Shown one piece after another: positions 19,473-28,365 of a stretch of DNA of 64,000 bases. The stretch spans positions 62,001-126,000 of the forward strand of contig CAZGAO010000003.1 in assembly GCA_964523795.1 (NCBI GenBank). The letters are read 5' to 3'. Both the position numbers and the translations under genes were made by a program. The stretch is from SABY01 sp964523795. GTDB taxonomy: Bacteria; Bacteroidota; Bacteroidia; Bacteroidales; 4484-276. A model generated the notes under the pieces. It was not told the DNA's origin, searched no databases, and saw only the letters and a list, made by a program, of their open reading frames with translations. Positions within the stretch are counted from its first letter, which is position 1. Each line of letters begins with the position of its first letter.

Positions 19473-20417
19473 GTGAAAATATCAAAGGAACTTAAAGTGG
19501 GTCTTGTCTTTATTGGCGCAGTAGCCCTCTTGATCTGGGGAATGAATCTGCTGAAGGGTACCAGTATTTTTTCGAGCAAAAGATATTTGTATGCCATTTA
19601 CGACCGGGTGGACGGCCTGGAAAACGACAATAAAATTCTAATCAACGGATTAAGTATCGGCAAGGTTCAGCGCTTGGATTTTATCCCGGCAAGTTCACAA
19701 ATTCTTGTCGAGATTTACCTTCACAACGAAGTGGACATCCCCATCGATTCTAAGGCTATCATTCGCAGTATGGATCTTTTGGGTAGCAAGGCTATCGAAA
19801 TCCAGTTGGGCACTTCTACTCAATACGTCCAAAGTTACGATACCTTGTATTCTGAAATGGAGCAAAGCCTCATGTCGCAGGTCAACGAGCAGGTTGAACC
19901 CTTGAAACGCAAAGCATTGGCCTTGATTACTTCTATCGACTCGGTGATGACCGATGTGCAATCGATGTTCGATGAAGATACCAGAGACAACCTTATCAAG
20001 TCGATCAAAAGTATTCGCAATACGCTGTCTCATGCCGAAAGCACCACCTCGCGTCTGGATAATATACTGACCGATGGACAGCCCCGAATACAGGGAATAC
20101 TGAAAAACCTGGAATTGATTTCGGAAAACCTGGAGCAAAACAACGAAAATATCAACCGGATATTCAGCAATATGGCTACCCTCAGCGATTCGTTGGCAGT
20201 AGCGGATATTCCGCAAACTATGCGCGATGCCCAGGAAGCCATCGGCAACCTTAACAAAATTATCGCGAAGTTGAATAGCGAAGATGGGACGATTGGCAAG
20301 CTCCTTAACAACGACAGCCTTTACATTCATCTCGAAAGATCTACCGAATCGCTCAATTTGCTTTTGGAAGATATCCGCCTGAACCCCAAAAAATATGTGA
20401 AGTTCTCGCTGTTTTAG
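19473..20417 (+). CDS. MlaD/MCE-domain lipid transport protein
   Basis: 314 residues. One N-terminal membrane anchor (about 8-25) is followed by a single MCE domain (about 36-115, with YDRVDGLENDNKILINGLSIG and MDLLGSKAIEIQLG) and a long helical, coiled-coil-prone C-terminal half. MCE proteins form hexameric rings in the periplasm that pass phospholipids between the two membranes, with an MlaFE-type ABC transporter. The permease and ATPase genes are not in this window directly upstream, where an amidase gene lies instead. An intrinsic terminator follows 18 bp after the stop, so this is the last gene of its unit. Confidence 0.9.
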   Translation: MKISKELKVGLVFIGAVALLIWGMNLLKGTSIFSSKRYLYAIYDRVDGLENDNKILINGLSIGKVQRLDFIPASSQILVEIYLHNEVDIPIDSKAIIRSMDLLGSKAIEIQLGTSTQYVQSYDTLYSEMEQSLMSQVNEQVEPLKRKALALITSIDSVMTDVQSMFDEDTRDNLIKSIKSIRNTLSHAESTTSRLDNILTDGQPRIQGILKNLELISENLEQNNENINRIFSNMATLSDSLAVADIPQTMRDAQEAIGNLNKIIAKLNSEDGTIGKLLNNDSLYIHLERSTESLNLLLEDIRLNPKKYVKFSLF

Positions 20418-20435
20418 TTTGGATTTAAATCGTTT

Positions 20436-20474
20436 AAAAAAAAATCCTGCAAATTGATTGCAGGATTTTTTTTT
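20436..20474 (+). terminator. Intrinsic terminator after the MCE-domain gene
   Basis: Near-perfect hairpin with arms of about 15 bp (AAAATCCTGC core at 20441-20450 and GCAGGATTTT at 20460-20469), a 9-nt loop and a flanking T run. The next gene's -7 box begins 8 nt further on. Confidence 0.85.
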
Positions 20475-20481
20475 GATTTCA

Positions 20482-20489
20482 TACATTTG
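20482..20489 (+). promoter_or_regulatory. -7 box of the cyanophycinase-like gene
   Basis: TACATTTG fits TAnnTTTG and lies 22 nt before the ATG at 20512, directly after the terminator of the preceding gene. Confidence 0.45.
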
Positions 20490-20511
20490 TTGCAAAATAA
20501 AATTCAAAATT

Positions 20512-21447
20512 ATGAAAAATTTAAATATTAGGATTTTTAATAACTGTATTAATAGTGTTTTACTTGGTGTAATCATGGTTTTTTTGTGGGGATGTAAGGG
20601 AAATACGCAGCCCGACAATCCAGAGCAAGCACATTCATCCTGTACTGAAAGTGGTTATTTGATTGCAGCAGGCGGCAATCTTAGCGACACGGCAGTTTTT
20701 AAAAAGTTTATGGATCTTGCCGGTGGCTCCGATGCCCCCGTGGTAATAATAAGTACTGCCTGGACTGATGAGGATTTGGCTAACGAACAACTTTTGTTGA
20801 ACCAGGAAAAGCGATTCAGGGCTTATGGTTTTACCAACTTTAGCTTTTTGCATACCCGCGATCGGAATTTGGCCAATACCGAAACATTTATTCAGCCGCT
20901 GATTGCTGCGCAGGGTGTGTGGTTTTTGGGCGGACGACAATGGCGGCTAGTGGATGCTTACGAAGGAACATTGGTGCTCGGCCAACTAGCGAAACTGCTC
21001 GAAAGGGGAGGGGTTGTTGGAGGCAGTTCCGCCGGGGCAAGTATTTTGGCCAGTTACCTGGTGCGTGGCGATACCCAAACCAATACTGTGATGATGGGCG
21101 ACCATGAAAAGGGTTTTGGGTTTTTTGCCAACACAGCCATCGACCAGCACTTGCTTGCCATGAACCGGCAGTTTGATATCTTTGAAATACTGGATGCGCA
21201 TCCGGGAATGCTTGGTCTGGGGCTGGACGAAAACACGGCCATCGTTGCGCACAACAATCAGTTTGAAGTTATCGGCAAAAGTTACGTGGCCGTTTACGAT
21301 GGGACTTTTTACCATGAGGTGCGCGATAAAGATGATTGGAATTACGCAGTGGGCGAGGTAAGTCCGCTACCCGAAGGCAGTTGGAAGTTTTATCTATTAA
21401 AAGCCGGCCAAAAATATGACATGTACCATCGCAGGGTGGTTCGGTAA
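20512..21447 (+). CDS. Cyanophycinase-like S51-family lipoprotein
   Basis: 311 residues from the ATG at 20512. An upstream TTG at 20458 would place the start inside the preceding terminator and before the -7 box, so it is rejected. The lipobox LWGC gives lipidated Cys28. The body is a peptidase S51/cyanophycinase fold: IAAGGNLSDT, FLGGRQWRLVD and the nucleophile elbow GGSSAGAS with Ser173, then a GLGLDENTAIV strand. Cyanophycinases cleave beta-Asp-Arg bonds of cyanophycin; related S51 enzymes cut Asp-X dipeptides. The true substrate here is not known, and the outer-envelope location suggests it acts on an external substrate. No cyanophycin synthetase is nearby. Confidence 0.85.
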   Translation: MKNLNIRIFNNCINSVLLGVIMVFLWGCKGNTQPDNPEQAHSSCTESGYLIAAGGNLSDTAVFKKFMDLAGGSDAPVVIISTAWTDEDLANEQLLLNQEKRFRAYGFTNFSFLHTRDRNLANTETFIQPLIAAQGVWFLGGRQWRLVDAYEGTLVLGQLAKLLERGGVVGGSSAGASILASYLVRGDTQTNTVMMGDHEKGFGFFANTAIDQHLLAMNRQFDIFEILDAHPGMLGLGLDENTAIVAHNNQFEVIGKSYVAVYDGTFYHEVRDKDDWNYAVGEVSPLPEGSWKFYLLKAGQKYDMYHRRVVR

Positions 21448-21537
21448 AAAACGAGCTATCTGGAAATTTTAGTTATTTGAGGTGATATTGCGTGTAACAA
21501 ATATGTTAATTGTCGTTTTAAGCTGAAAATTATTATA

Positions 21538-22656
21538 ATGAAAATGATATCAAGAATTACTTTATTCACGGTTTTCGTATTAGGCCTAATATCTTTAAGT
21601 GTTTATCCCTGTACGACTTTTGTACTTCACAAGGGCGACAGGATAGTTTTCGGACGTAATCTTGATTGGATTACCGGCTCAGGCTTGATAATGACCAATC
21701 CCGGAAATTTAAAAAAGACTGCTCTCGTTGACCCAACAGAAAAGGCAATCGAATGGATTTCAAAATATGGCAGCATGACTTTTAACCAAATTGGAAGAGA
21801 TTTGCCTTATGGCGGAATCAATGAAACCGGACTTGTTGTAGAACACATGACCTTAGAACAAACTCTGTATCCACGCAAAGATGACCGTTTTGCAATTAGT
21901 GCAAATCAATGGATCCAATTTCAGTTAGATAATTATTCAACCATTGAAGAAGTTATTCATAGCGATTCCTTATTAAGGATTGTTGATGTTAGCTCAAAAT
22001 ATCATTTTCTTGTTTGTGACAAATTTGGCAATGTTGCAACTATCGAGTTTTTGGAGGGTAAGATGGTAAGTAATATTCAAAATTCTCTTCCAATACCAGT
22101 TCTTGCAAATAGTACATATAGCAAGTCTTTAGAATGCTATAACAATTTGGAAAATACAGATTCTGACCGTTCGCTATACAATTTTAGTACAGCTGCTCAT
22201 AAGATTCAAGAAAATACAAAATCCTCAAATGATTCTATAGTTAGCGATGCGTTTGAAATATTGAAATCAGTAAGTCAGGGAGTTGGGACAAAATGGAGTA
22301 TTGTTTACGATATTACTAAGCTAAGGATATATTTCAAGATTTTTGAAACGCCTACTATTGTTGGAGATCAAAAAATATTTACGAAACAATCGGGTCAGGC
22401 AGAGATGAAGTTCGTTGACCTCAAAAATTTCGATTTTAATTGTTCTAAAAATATAAAAGTTTTGAATCTTAACGAAAATCTATCTGGATTGGTGGATAAT
22501 CAATTCACTAATTACTCTTCCGGGATAAATAAAGCATACATTACTGAAGCATTTACATTCTTCAAAGATTGGGGATTTAATCTAAATATAGGGTCAGAAC
22601 AGATTGATTATTTAGCAAAATATCCAGAATCATTTATTTGTATGGAAAAAGAATAA
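21538..22656 (+). CDS. Choloylglycine hydrolase family (linear amide C-N hydrolase)
   Basis: 372 residues. The export signal (about 1-24) is directly followed by Cys25 in PCTTFVLH, so signal cleavage would expose Cys25 as the N-terminal nucleophile expected of this Ntn-hydrolase family. The next family landmarks are FGRNLDW (Arg and Asp near the active site) and YGGINETGLVVEHMTL. Members hydrolyse bile salts, penicillin V or N-acyl homoserine lactones; sequence alone does not choose among them, and the gene sits in no catabolic cluster. Codon usage and base composition look more AT-rich than in the preceding genes, hinting at a separate history. A hairpin terminator follows. Confidence 0.85.
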   Translation: MKMISRITLFTVFVLGLISLSVYPCTTFVLHKGDRIVFGRNLDWITGSGLIMTNPGNLKKTALVDPTEKAIEWISKYGSMTFNQIGRDLPYGGINETGLVVEHMTLEQTLYPRKDDRFAISANQWIQFQLDNYSTIEEVIHSDSLLRIVDVSSKYHFLVCDKFGNVATIEFLEGKMVSNIQNSLPIPVLANSTYSKSLECYNNLENTDSDRSLYNFSTAAHKIQENTKSSNDSIVSDAFEILKSVSQGVGTKWSIVYDITKLRIYFKIFETPTIVGDQKIFTKQSGQAEMKFVDLKNFDFNCSKNIKVLNLNENLSGLVDNQFTNYSSGINKAYITEAFTFFKDWGFNLNIGSEQIDYLAKYPESFICMEKE

Positions 22657-22659
22657 GCA

Positions 22660-22695
22660 CCACGAGGCTGCCCATTTACACAGACAGCCTCGTGG
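22660..22695. terminator. Convergent hairpin terminator
   Basis: An 11-bp perfect stem (CCACGAGGCTG and its complement) with a 14-nt loop sits between two converging genes. There is no long T run, so efficiency is uncertain, but its placement serves both strands. Confidence 0.6.
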
Positions 22696-22727
22696 CTTCA
22701 TTCATTCATTAACAAGTTTTACCGATT

Positions 22728-23210
22728 TTAGCGATCGAGCAGCTTGTCAATACCTTTTTCAAAGTCTTTCAACTCTTTATCAATGTCGGCTTTCGTTTCT
22801 TCCCATTGCTTCCCACCGGCCTTGTTCATTTCTCTGAGTTCCTTCTGTAGTTCCCGTCTTTTATCTTTAAGCTCATGGATGGCTTCCCGGGTTTTTTCTT
22901 TTACCTCATTGTTCGACTCTTCCATCTTATCTTCAAATCGGTTTATCTTCCGGTCAAAATCATCAAGGGTTTTATTAGCGTGTTCTTTAAAGGTGTCGGG
23001 ATCGTCTTCAAAAGCATCTGCAATGTCATTTTTTACATCCGTCATTCCGTCTTTCAAATCGTCCCATGCATCTTTAGCATCATCCCTCAATTCTTCGGCT
23101 TTTTGTTCCATCTTCGATTCTTTGTTGTCTCTTTGCTCCATGTTGCAGGCCGTAATGGCAAAAATGGATATTACCATTAATAATCCTATCAATTTTGTTG
23201 TGTTTCTCAT
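22728..23210 (-). CDS. Charged helical lipoprotein
   Basis: 160 residues. The lipobox AITAC gives lipidated Cys22. The remainder is almost entirely Lys/Glu/Asp-rich amphipathic helix with repeated DDAKDAWDDL-type phrases, resembling YtxH/apolipoprotein-like stress proteins, but no named family is certain. It starts 3 bp after the aconitase stop, so the two genes are almost certainly co-transcribed. Its role is unknown; a periplasmic coiled-coil that coats or tethers the envelope is one reading of the sequence. Confidence 0.8.
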   Translation of the reverse strand: MRNTTKLIGLLMVISIFAITACNMEQRDNKESKMEQKAEELRDDAKDAWDDLKDGMTDVKNDIADAFEDDPDTFKEHANKTLDDFDRKINRFEDKMEESNNEVKEKTREAIHELKDKRRELQKELREMNKAGGKQWEETKADIDKELKDFEKGIDKLLDR

Positions 23211-23213
23211 TGT

Positions 23214-25478
23214 TTATTTATTTTTCTTACGAATTAAATTCAAGGCTGACCCGGCTTTAAACCAGCCAATCTGAACCGGGCTATAGGTATGATTTACCGT
23301 AATAGCATCGCTGGTGCCATCGGCATGATTGGCCACCACGGTCAATGGCATTCCGGGGGCAAAGTCCTGCAGGCCAAGGATGTCAAAAGTATCATCTTCC
23401 TGTATTTTGTCGTAGTCTGCTTTGTTAGCAAAAGTAAGGGCGAGCATACCTTGTTTTTTAAGGTTGGTTTCGTGGATGCGGGCAAAGCTGCGCACCAGCA
23501 AGGCTCTTACACCCAGGAAGCGGGGTTCCATGGCGGCATGTTCGCGCGAGGAGCCTTCGCCATAATTTTCGTCGCCTACTACCAGCGAACCGATACCTTG
23601 TGCTTTATAATCGCGGGCAACAGCGGGCACCTCGTTATATTCACCGCTAAGCTGGTTTTTCACCGTGTTGGTTTTTCCGTTGAAGGCGTTTTCGGCACCA
23701 ATAAGCATGTTGTTTGAGATGTTATCCAAATGGCCACGGTAGCGCAACCAGGGGCCGGCCATCGAAATATGGTCGGTGGTGCATTTGCCTGCAGCTTTTA
23801 TTAAGAGACGTAAACCTTTTAAATCATCCCCGCCCCAGGCATCGAAGGGATCGAGCAACTGCAGGCGTTTCGAGTCGGGGAGCACCGATATTTCTATCAT
23901 GCTGCCATCTTTGGCCGGAGCCTGGTAGCCGTTGTCTTCCACAGCAAATCCTTTCACAGGCATCTCGATACCCTGTGGTTCAGTCAGCTTTACTTTCACG
24001 CCATCTTTATTTACCAGGCTGTCGGTCATGGGATTGAATTCGAGGCTTCCGGCGATGGCAAAGGCGGTTACAATTTCAGGTGAGGCTACAAAACCATGGG
24101 TGTTGGGGTTGCCATCGTTGCGCTTGGCAAAGTTACGGTTGAAGGAGGTCATAATCGAGTTTTTCTCGCCCTTGTCGGCATTATGCCGTGCCCATTGGCC
24201 AATGCAGGGGCCGCAGGCGTTGGCCAAAACAACACCGCCAATTTTTTCAAAGGTATCCAGGTAGCCATCGCGTTCCACGGTATAGCGCACTTGCTCCGAG
24301 CCGGGAGTTACGGTGTATTCGGATTTTACCTCCAGATTGTTGTCCAGTGCCTGTTGCGCTAGTGAAGCGGCACGAGAAATGTCTTCGTAGGATGAGTTGG
24401 TGCATGAGCCTATCAGCCCTACTTCCAGTTTTGCGGGCCAGCCATTTTTGCGAACGGCCTCAGCAAATTTTGACAGGGGCGTTGCCAGGTCGGGTGTAAA
24501 AGGGCCATTGATGTGGGGTTCTAATTCTGACAAATTAATCTCGATCACCTGGTCGAAATAATCTCCGGGATTGGCATATACTTCGGCATCGCCCCTGAGG
24601 TGAGATGCAATTTTGTCGGCTTCGGTGGCAATCTCGGTTCTGCCTGTACCTTTTAGATATTCGGCCATTTTTACATCGTAACCAAACAAAGAAGTGGTTG
24701 CGCCAATTTCGGCTCCCATGTTGCAAATGGTTCCTTTGCCGGTGCAACTCAGCGTATCGGCACCCGGGCCAAAATATTCTACAATAGCACCTGTACCTCC
24801 CTTAACGGTAAGTATGCCGGCAACTTTCAGGATAATATCTTTGGAGGCAGTCCATCCGCTCAGTTTTCCGGTGAGCTTAATGCCAATAATTTTGGGCATC
24901 TTCAGCTCCCAGGGCATCCCGGCCATCACATCCACGGCATCGGCACCTCCAACGCCAATGGCCACCATACCCAGGCCGCCGGCATTTACGGTATGCGAAT
25001 CTGTGCCTATCATCATCCCGCCGGGGAAGGCGTAGTTTTCGAGTACCACCTGGTGGATAATGCCTGCGCCGGGTTTCCAAAAGCCAATGCCATATTTGTT
25101 GGACACGCCGGCCAGAAAATCAAAAACTTCCTTGTTGGCATCTTTGGCGATGGCGAGGTCTTCTTTTGCGCCCACTTTGGCTTGTATCAGGTGGTCGCAA
25201 TGCACGGTGGAAGGTACGGCTACCTTGCTTTTGCCGGCCTGCATAAATTGCAGCAAAGCCATTTGTGCCGTGGCATCCTGCATAGCCACACGGTCGGGGG
25301 CAAAGTCAACATAATCACCACCACGCTTGAAAGGTTTACTTGCTTCGTTATCCCAAAGATGGCTGTAAAGAATTTTTTCGGTAAGTGTCATGGGGCGGCC
25401 AAGTAATTTGCGCGCCTGCTCAACCCTTGCGGGGAATTTATTGTAAACGGATTTGATGAGGTCGAGATCGAATAACAT
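23214..25478 (-). CDS. acn: Aconitate hydratase
   Basis: 754 residues, the length of the mitochondrial-type aconitase found in Bacteroidetes. The three iron-sulfur ligands are visible: Cys359 in GSCTNSSYED and Cys422 and Cys425 in ANACGPCIGQW. The C-terminal swivel domain carries the GEGSSREHAAMEPR phosphate/substrate loop. The cytoplasmic enzyme interconverts citrate and isocitrate through cis-aconitate in the TCA cycle using a [4Fe-4S] cluster. No citrate synthase or isocitrate dehydrogenase gene is adjacent, whereas many genomes cluster them. A -7 box lies 27 nt upstream; the lipoprotein gene follows at 3 bp. Confidence 0.96.
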   Translation of the reverse strand: MLFDLDLIKSVYNKFPARVEQARKLLGRPMTLTEKILYSHLWDNEASKPFKRGGDYVDFAPDRVAMQDATAQMALLQFMQAGKSKVAVPSTVHCDHLIQAKVGAKEDLAIAKDANKEVFDFLAGVSNKYGIGFWKPGAGIIHQVVLENYAFPGGMMIGTDSHTVNAGGLGMVAIGVGGADAVDVMAGMPWELKMPKIIGIKLTGKLSGWTASKDIILKVAGILTVKGGTGAIVEYFGPGADTLSCTGKGTICNMGAEIGATTSLFGYDVKMAEYLKGTGRTEIATEADKIASHLRGDAEVYANPGDYFDQVIEINLSELEPHINGPFTPDLATPLSKFAEAVRKNGWPAKLEVGLIGSCTNSSYEDISRAASLAQQALDNNLEVKSEYTVTPGSEQVRYTVERDGYLDTFEKIGGVVLANACGPCIGQWARHNADKGEKNSIMTSFNRNFAKRNDGNPNTHGFVASPEIVTAFAIAGSLEFNPMTDSLVNKDGVKVKLTEPQGIEMPVKGFAVEDNGYQAPAKDGSMIEISVLPDSKRLQLLDPFDAWGGDDLKGLRLLIKAAGKCTTDHISMAGPWLRYRGHLDNISNNMLIGAENAFNGKTNTVKNQLSGEYNEVPAVARDYKAQGIGSLVVGDENYGEGSSREHAAMEPRFLGVRALLVRSFARIHETNLKKQGMLALTFANKADYDKIQEDDTFDILGLQDFAPGMPLTVVANHADGTSDAITVNHTYSPVQIGWFKAGSALNLIRKKNK

Positions 25479-25868
25479 AGGTTTAGCATTTAGTTAATTA
25501 AGCTGCAAAAATAGCAAGATTAGCATGTTTGGCGGTGTTAAGAAATGCTAAAGGAGATGTCCGATATATGATGTCAGATGTTCGATGTCCGATGTCCGAT
25601 GTTTACCCGAACATCTAAAATCTATGATCTGAGATCGGATATCATTTTTAGTTCAAAAGTTTTTTCGCTGAATCATTATTTACTTTATCTGAGAATCTTC
25701 AGTATCGAAATACTTTGACCGCTAAAAGATTTAACCAATGAGGAGTGCTTTTTTAGGCAGATTTTGCAATATCAATGAGCATATTAATATATCTTACTGA
25801 AAGCATTATGCTTTGCTTGCTTTCGAGTGTTGGTTTTTTGAATTTCAAAATCTGTAATTTCTAAGCTA
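25479..25868. other. Intergenic stretch upstream of aconitase
   Basis: 390 bp. Apart from the aconitase -7 box it holds a low-complexity run of ATGTCCGATG-like phrases (about 25557-25640) ending in a CATCTAAAATC phrase reminiscent of the dispersed repeat near 31.2 and 46.0 kb. No gene is recognised. Confidence 0.5.
25506..25513 (-). promoter_or_regulatory. -7 box of aconitase
   Basis: TATTTTTG on the minus strand matches TAnnTTTG and lies 27 nt before the ATG. Confidence 0.45.
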
Positions 25869-27827
25869 TTATTCCTTCAATTTGCCGGTTTCCAGGATTT
25901 TTATTTCGGTACGCCGGTTTTCCTGTCGGCCTTCTTCGGTTTCATTATCAGCGAGCGGATCGGAAAAGCCATAGCCCTTGTACTGAAGCCTTTGGCGGTT
26001 GATGCCGTTTGCAATTAAATAATCAAAAACTGCCCTGGCTCTGTTTTGGGATAATTGGATGTTAAAATCTTCCGAACCGATATTGTCCGTGTATCCTCGT
26101 ATTTCGATGTCTATTTCCGGATTTTCATTGAGTAAATAAAGCAATTTTTTTAATTCGACCACCGATTGGTTTTTTAGATCATATTTCCCGGTATCGAAAA
26201 AAATATTGCGCAGCACCATAATGTTTCCCACCTCGATGGGCTGGAGTAGGATATTAACCCGAAAGGGTTCCAGCTTTTCCTGTACGCCCGTGAGCATGAT
26301 ATTCTCGGAATAAAAGAGATAGTTTTCCTTGCTCACATTAAGGGCATACTCGCGGTTGGCGGGGATGCACACCAGAAACTCGCCCGAATGTGGATCGGAG
26401 AATGAGCGAACGACTTCCTTCTCTGAATCCAAATCGATGAGGCTGAAATAGGCTTCTAAGGCTTGCCCTGTTTTAGCATCGCTAATTTTACCTTTCATGT
26501 AGGTGGACGCTATGGGACGAATCTCACCAGGCAGATCGAACTCAAAAATATCAAAGCCGCCGTAGCCGCCAAATTTATCAGCCGAAAGATAAGCCTTATC
26601 GCCGGCGGCATTCACCACGATGTTGATCTCGTTTTCGGGGGTATTAAGTGGGTAGCCCAGATTGAGTGGTTTCGACCACTGGCCGGTGCTATCCAGCTTG
26701 CTCATGTACAAGTCGATGCCACCCATGCCGATGTGTCGGTCTGACGAAAAATAAAGCGTTTGCCCATCGGGGTGGATAAAGGGAGCCATTTCGGAGCCGG
26801 AAGTATTGATTATGGTGCCCAGGTTTTCGGGCTTCGACCATTGGCCATCGTCCAGAAGGTAGCTTTTCCACAAATCCGATTTCCCCCTTCCACCACTTCG
26901 GGTAGAAGAAAAATACAAGGTACGGCCATCGGATGAAAGCGAGGGCTGCGATTCCCATGCTGCTGTATTTACGTTTATGCCCAGATTATGCGGTGTGCCT
27001 GCTTTTTCCCCTTCAATCTTTGAGACATAAATATCGCAACTGCCAAAGCCATCAGGCCAGTGACAGCCAGCAAACAAAAGATAGCGGCCATCGGGACTTA
27101 TGGTGAGTGCGCCCTCATCACCGGGGGTATTAATCGGTGGGCCCAATTTCGTAGCTTCACCCCAGGCTTCCTCCATGTTGGTGCGTTTTGATAGATAAAA
27201 ATCATCGCCGTCCGGTCTTCCATCCGCCCGGTTTTGCCTTCCGGTAAAATAAAGGCTCAGCCCATCGGCACCGATGGCGTTGATATATTCGTCATTTTTG
27301 GTATTGATGCCCGACCCCATATTTTGCGGGGAAAAGGGCACCGGATGTTTTACAGCCTCGCGGGCAAATTTGGCACAAGCTTTAAAATATTGTGCAACGG
27401 CGTGTCTTGCAGTGCTGTCGGTTGCGTTTTGGATATAATGATTCAGGCGGCGCATGGCCATCGGATATTCCTGGGTCTCGAAGTATAAAAGCCCCGAAAA
27501 GAAAAAAACCTCCGGATACTTTGTGCTGTTTATCTGTATTACTTTTTGATACACTTCGAGCGCCTCCGTTTTTTCATCGGTGGCCTTCAGCGCATCGGCA
27601 AGCAGGAGGTAGGCTTCCAAAAATCCCGGATCTAATTTGATGGCAGTTTTCAGATTTGTTTTCGCATCCTCGTAATAAAGTAGGTTAAAGTTTCGGGTTC
27701 CTTCCTCAAACTGTTTGATGGCACGTTTGGACTGGCTGCTCAGTTGCTGCCCACTAAGCAGGGTAGGGGAGGCAAGCAGCAGAAATGCCAGGAAGAAATA
27801 AAAATATTTGTGGAAATAATTATTCAT
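25869..27827 (-). CDS. PorE-like OmpA/TPR/PD40 envelope protein
   Basis: 652 residues. A signal peptide (about 1-26) is followed by TPR repeats (about 35-140), a PD40/WD40-like beta-propeller (about 165-430, with repeats of the form PDGQTLYFSSDR), a carboxypeptidase-regulatory-like domain (about 440-530) and an OmpA-type peptidoglycan-binding domain (about 535-645, with RGYTDNIGSEDFNIQLSQNR). This order is that described for PorE of the type IX secretion system, which anchors the machine to peptidoglycan. Similar proteins without a T9SS role also exist, and no other por gene is nearby, so PorE identity is probable, not proven. The signal, cargo proteins and envelope setting fit that role. Confidence 0.8.
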   Translation of the reverse strand: MNNYFHKYFYFFLAFLLLASPTLLSGQQLSSQSKRAIKQFEEGTRNFNLLYYEDAKTNLKTAIKLDPGFLEAYLLLADALKATDEKTEALEVYQKVIQINSTKYPEVFFFSGLLYFETQEYPMAMRRLNHYIQNATDSTARHAVAQYFKACAKFAREAVKHPVPFSPQNMGSGINTKNDEYINAIGADGLSLYFTGRQNRADGRPDGDDFYLSKRTNMEEAWGEATKLGPPINTPGDEGALTISPDGRYLLFAGCHWPDGFGSCDIYVSKIEGEKAGTPHNLGINVNTAAWESQPSLSSDGRTLYFSSTRSGGRGKSDLWKSYLLDDGQWSKPENLGTIINTSGSEMAPFIHPDGQTLYFSSDRHIGMGGIDLYMSKLDSTGQWSKPLNLGYPLNTPENEINIVVNAAGDKAYLSADKFGGYGGFDIFEFDLPGEIRPIASTYMKGKISDAKTGQALEAYFSLIDLDSEKEVVRSFSDPHSGEFLVCIPANREYALNVSKENYLFYSENIMLTGVQEKLEPFRVNILLQPIEVGNIMVLRNIFFDTGKYDLKNQSVVELKKLLYLLNENPEIDIEIRGYTDNIGSEDFNIQLSQNRARAVFDYLIANGINRQRLQYKGYGFSDPLADNETEEGRQENRRTEIKILETGKLKE

Positions 27828-28032
27828 AAAATTAACAAACAGTGCAGAATCCTATTAACATCGGATTTGCAAAATAATTGTCGGAAAGTCATCCGATGAA
27901 TACGGTTAACAAGAATACCTGCATATTTGAGCTTAGGTTTCATGCCCAGGCAAAATTCATCGGATGGCTATCATTTTTAAACCCTATCTTATCTTTTAAG
28001 GTCGGGGGTATTAGAATAAAGTTTTTCTGATT

Positions 28033-28254
28033 TCAAATTACCCTCAGCCCCTCAATCATCGAAAAATGCTTGATATTGAGGGTGGCAATACTAAGATTAT
28101 GAGCCAAGGCAGTTGCCCCAATGCAAAGATCAGCAAAATCAATGTTTTTGCCTTTTTTGTTGAGGCTTTGAGATACTTGTATTGCTGCATCGGCACAGGC
28201 TTTGTCAAAGGAGAGAATAGACATTCCTGCTATTAATTTGCTCACGAGCTTCAA
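28033..28254 (-). pseudogene. Truncated VapC (PIN-domain toxin) remnant
   Basis: The 73-residue frame matches only the C-terminal half of a VapC-type PIN ribonuclease: the NIDFADLCIGATALAHNL segment, TLNIKHF and IEGLRVI. The N-terminal strand carrying the first catalytic Asp (the usual LLDTN motif) is missing, and no frame upstream encodes it. An ATG at 28309 opens a different frame of about 34 codons that runs into this one and may be the start of the partner or a neighbouring gene, joined by a deletion. An active toxin is therefore not expected. The frame has only a TTG start. Confidence 0.7.
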
Positions 28255-28365
28255 GGTACATTCTATATTCTGATTCAGTCCAAGTTGGAGAAGATAAAAT
28301 CAAATCCATAATTTTTTGCTAAAAAATTGTTTTTTCAAGAAACGAAAAAGTAAGGTGAGATTGAT

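Noticed and set aside
19695..20618. 307-codon open frame on the minus strand over the MCE gene and cyanophycinase-like gene
   Set aside because: It is antisense to two well-supported genes and crosses a terminator and a promoter.
25760..25864. Possible gene remnant ending in ALIAKSA-like sequence on the minus strand after the PorE-like gene
   Set aside because: About 30 codons look coding-like in one frame (ending INMLIDIAKSA) but there is no start, no family match and the region is AT-rich.
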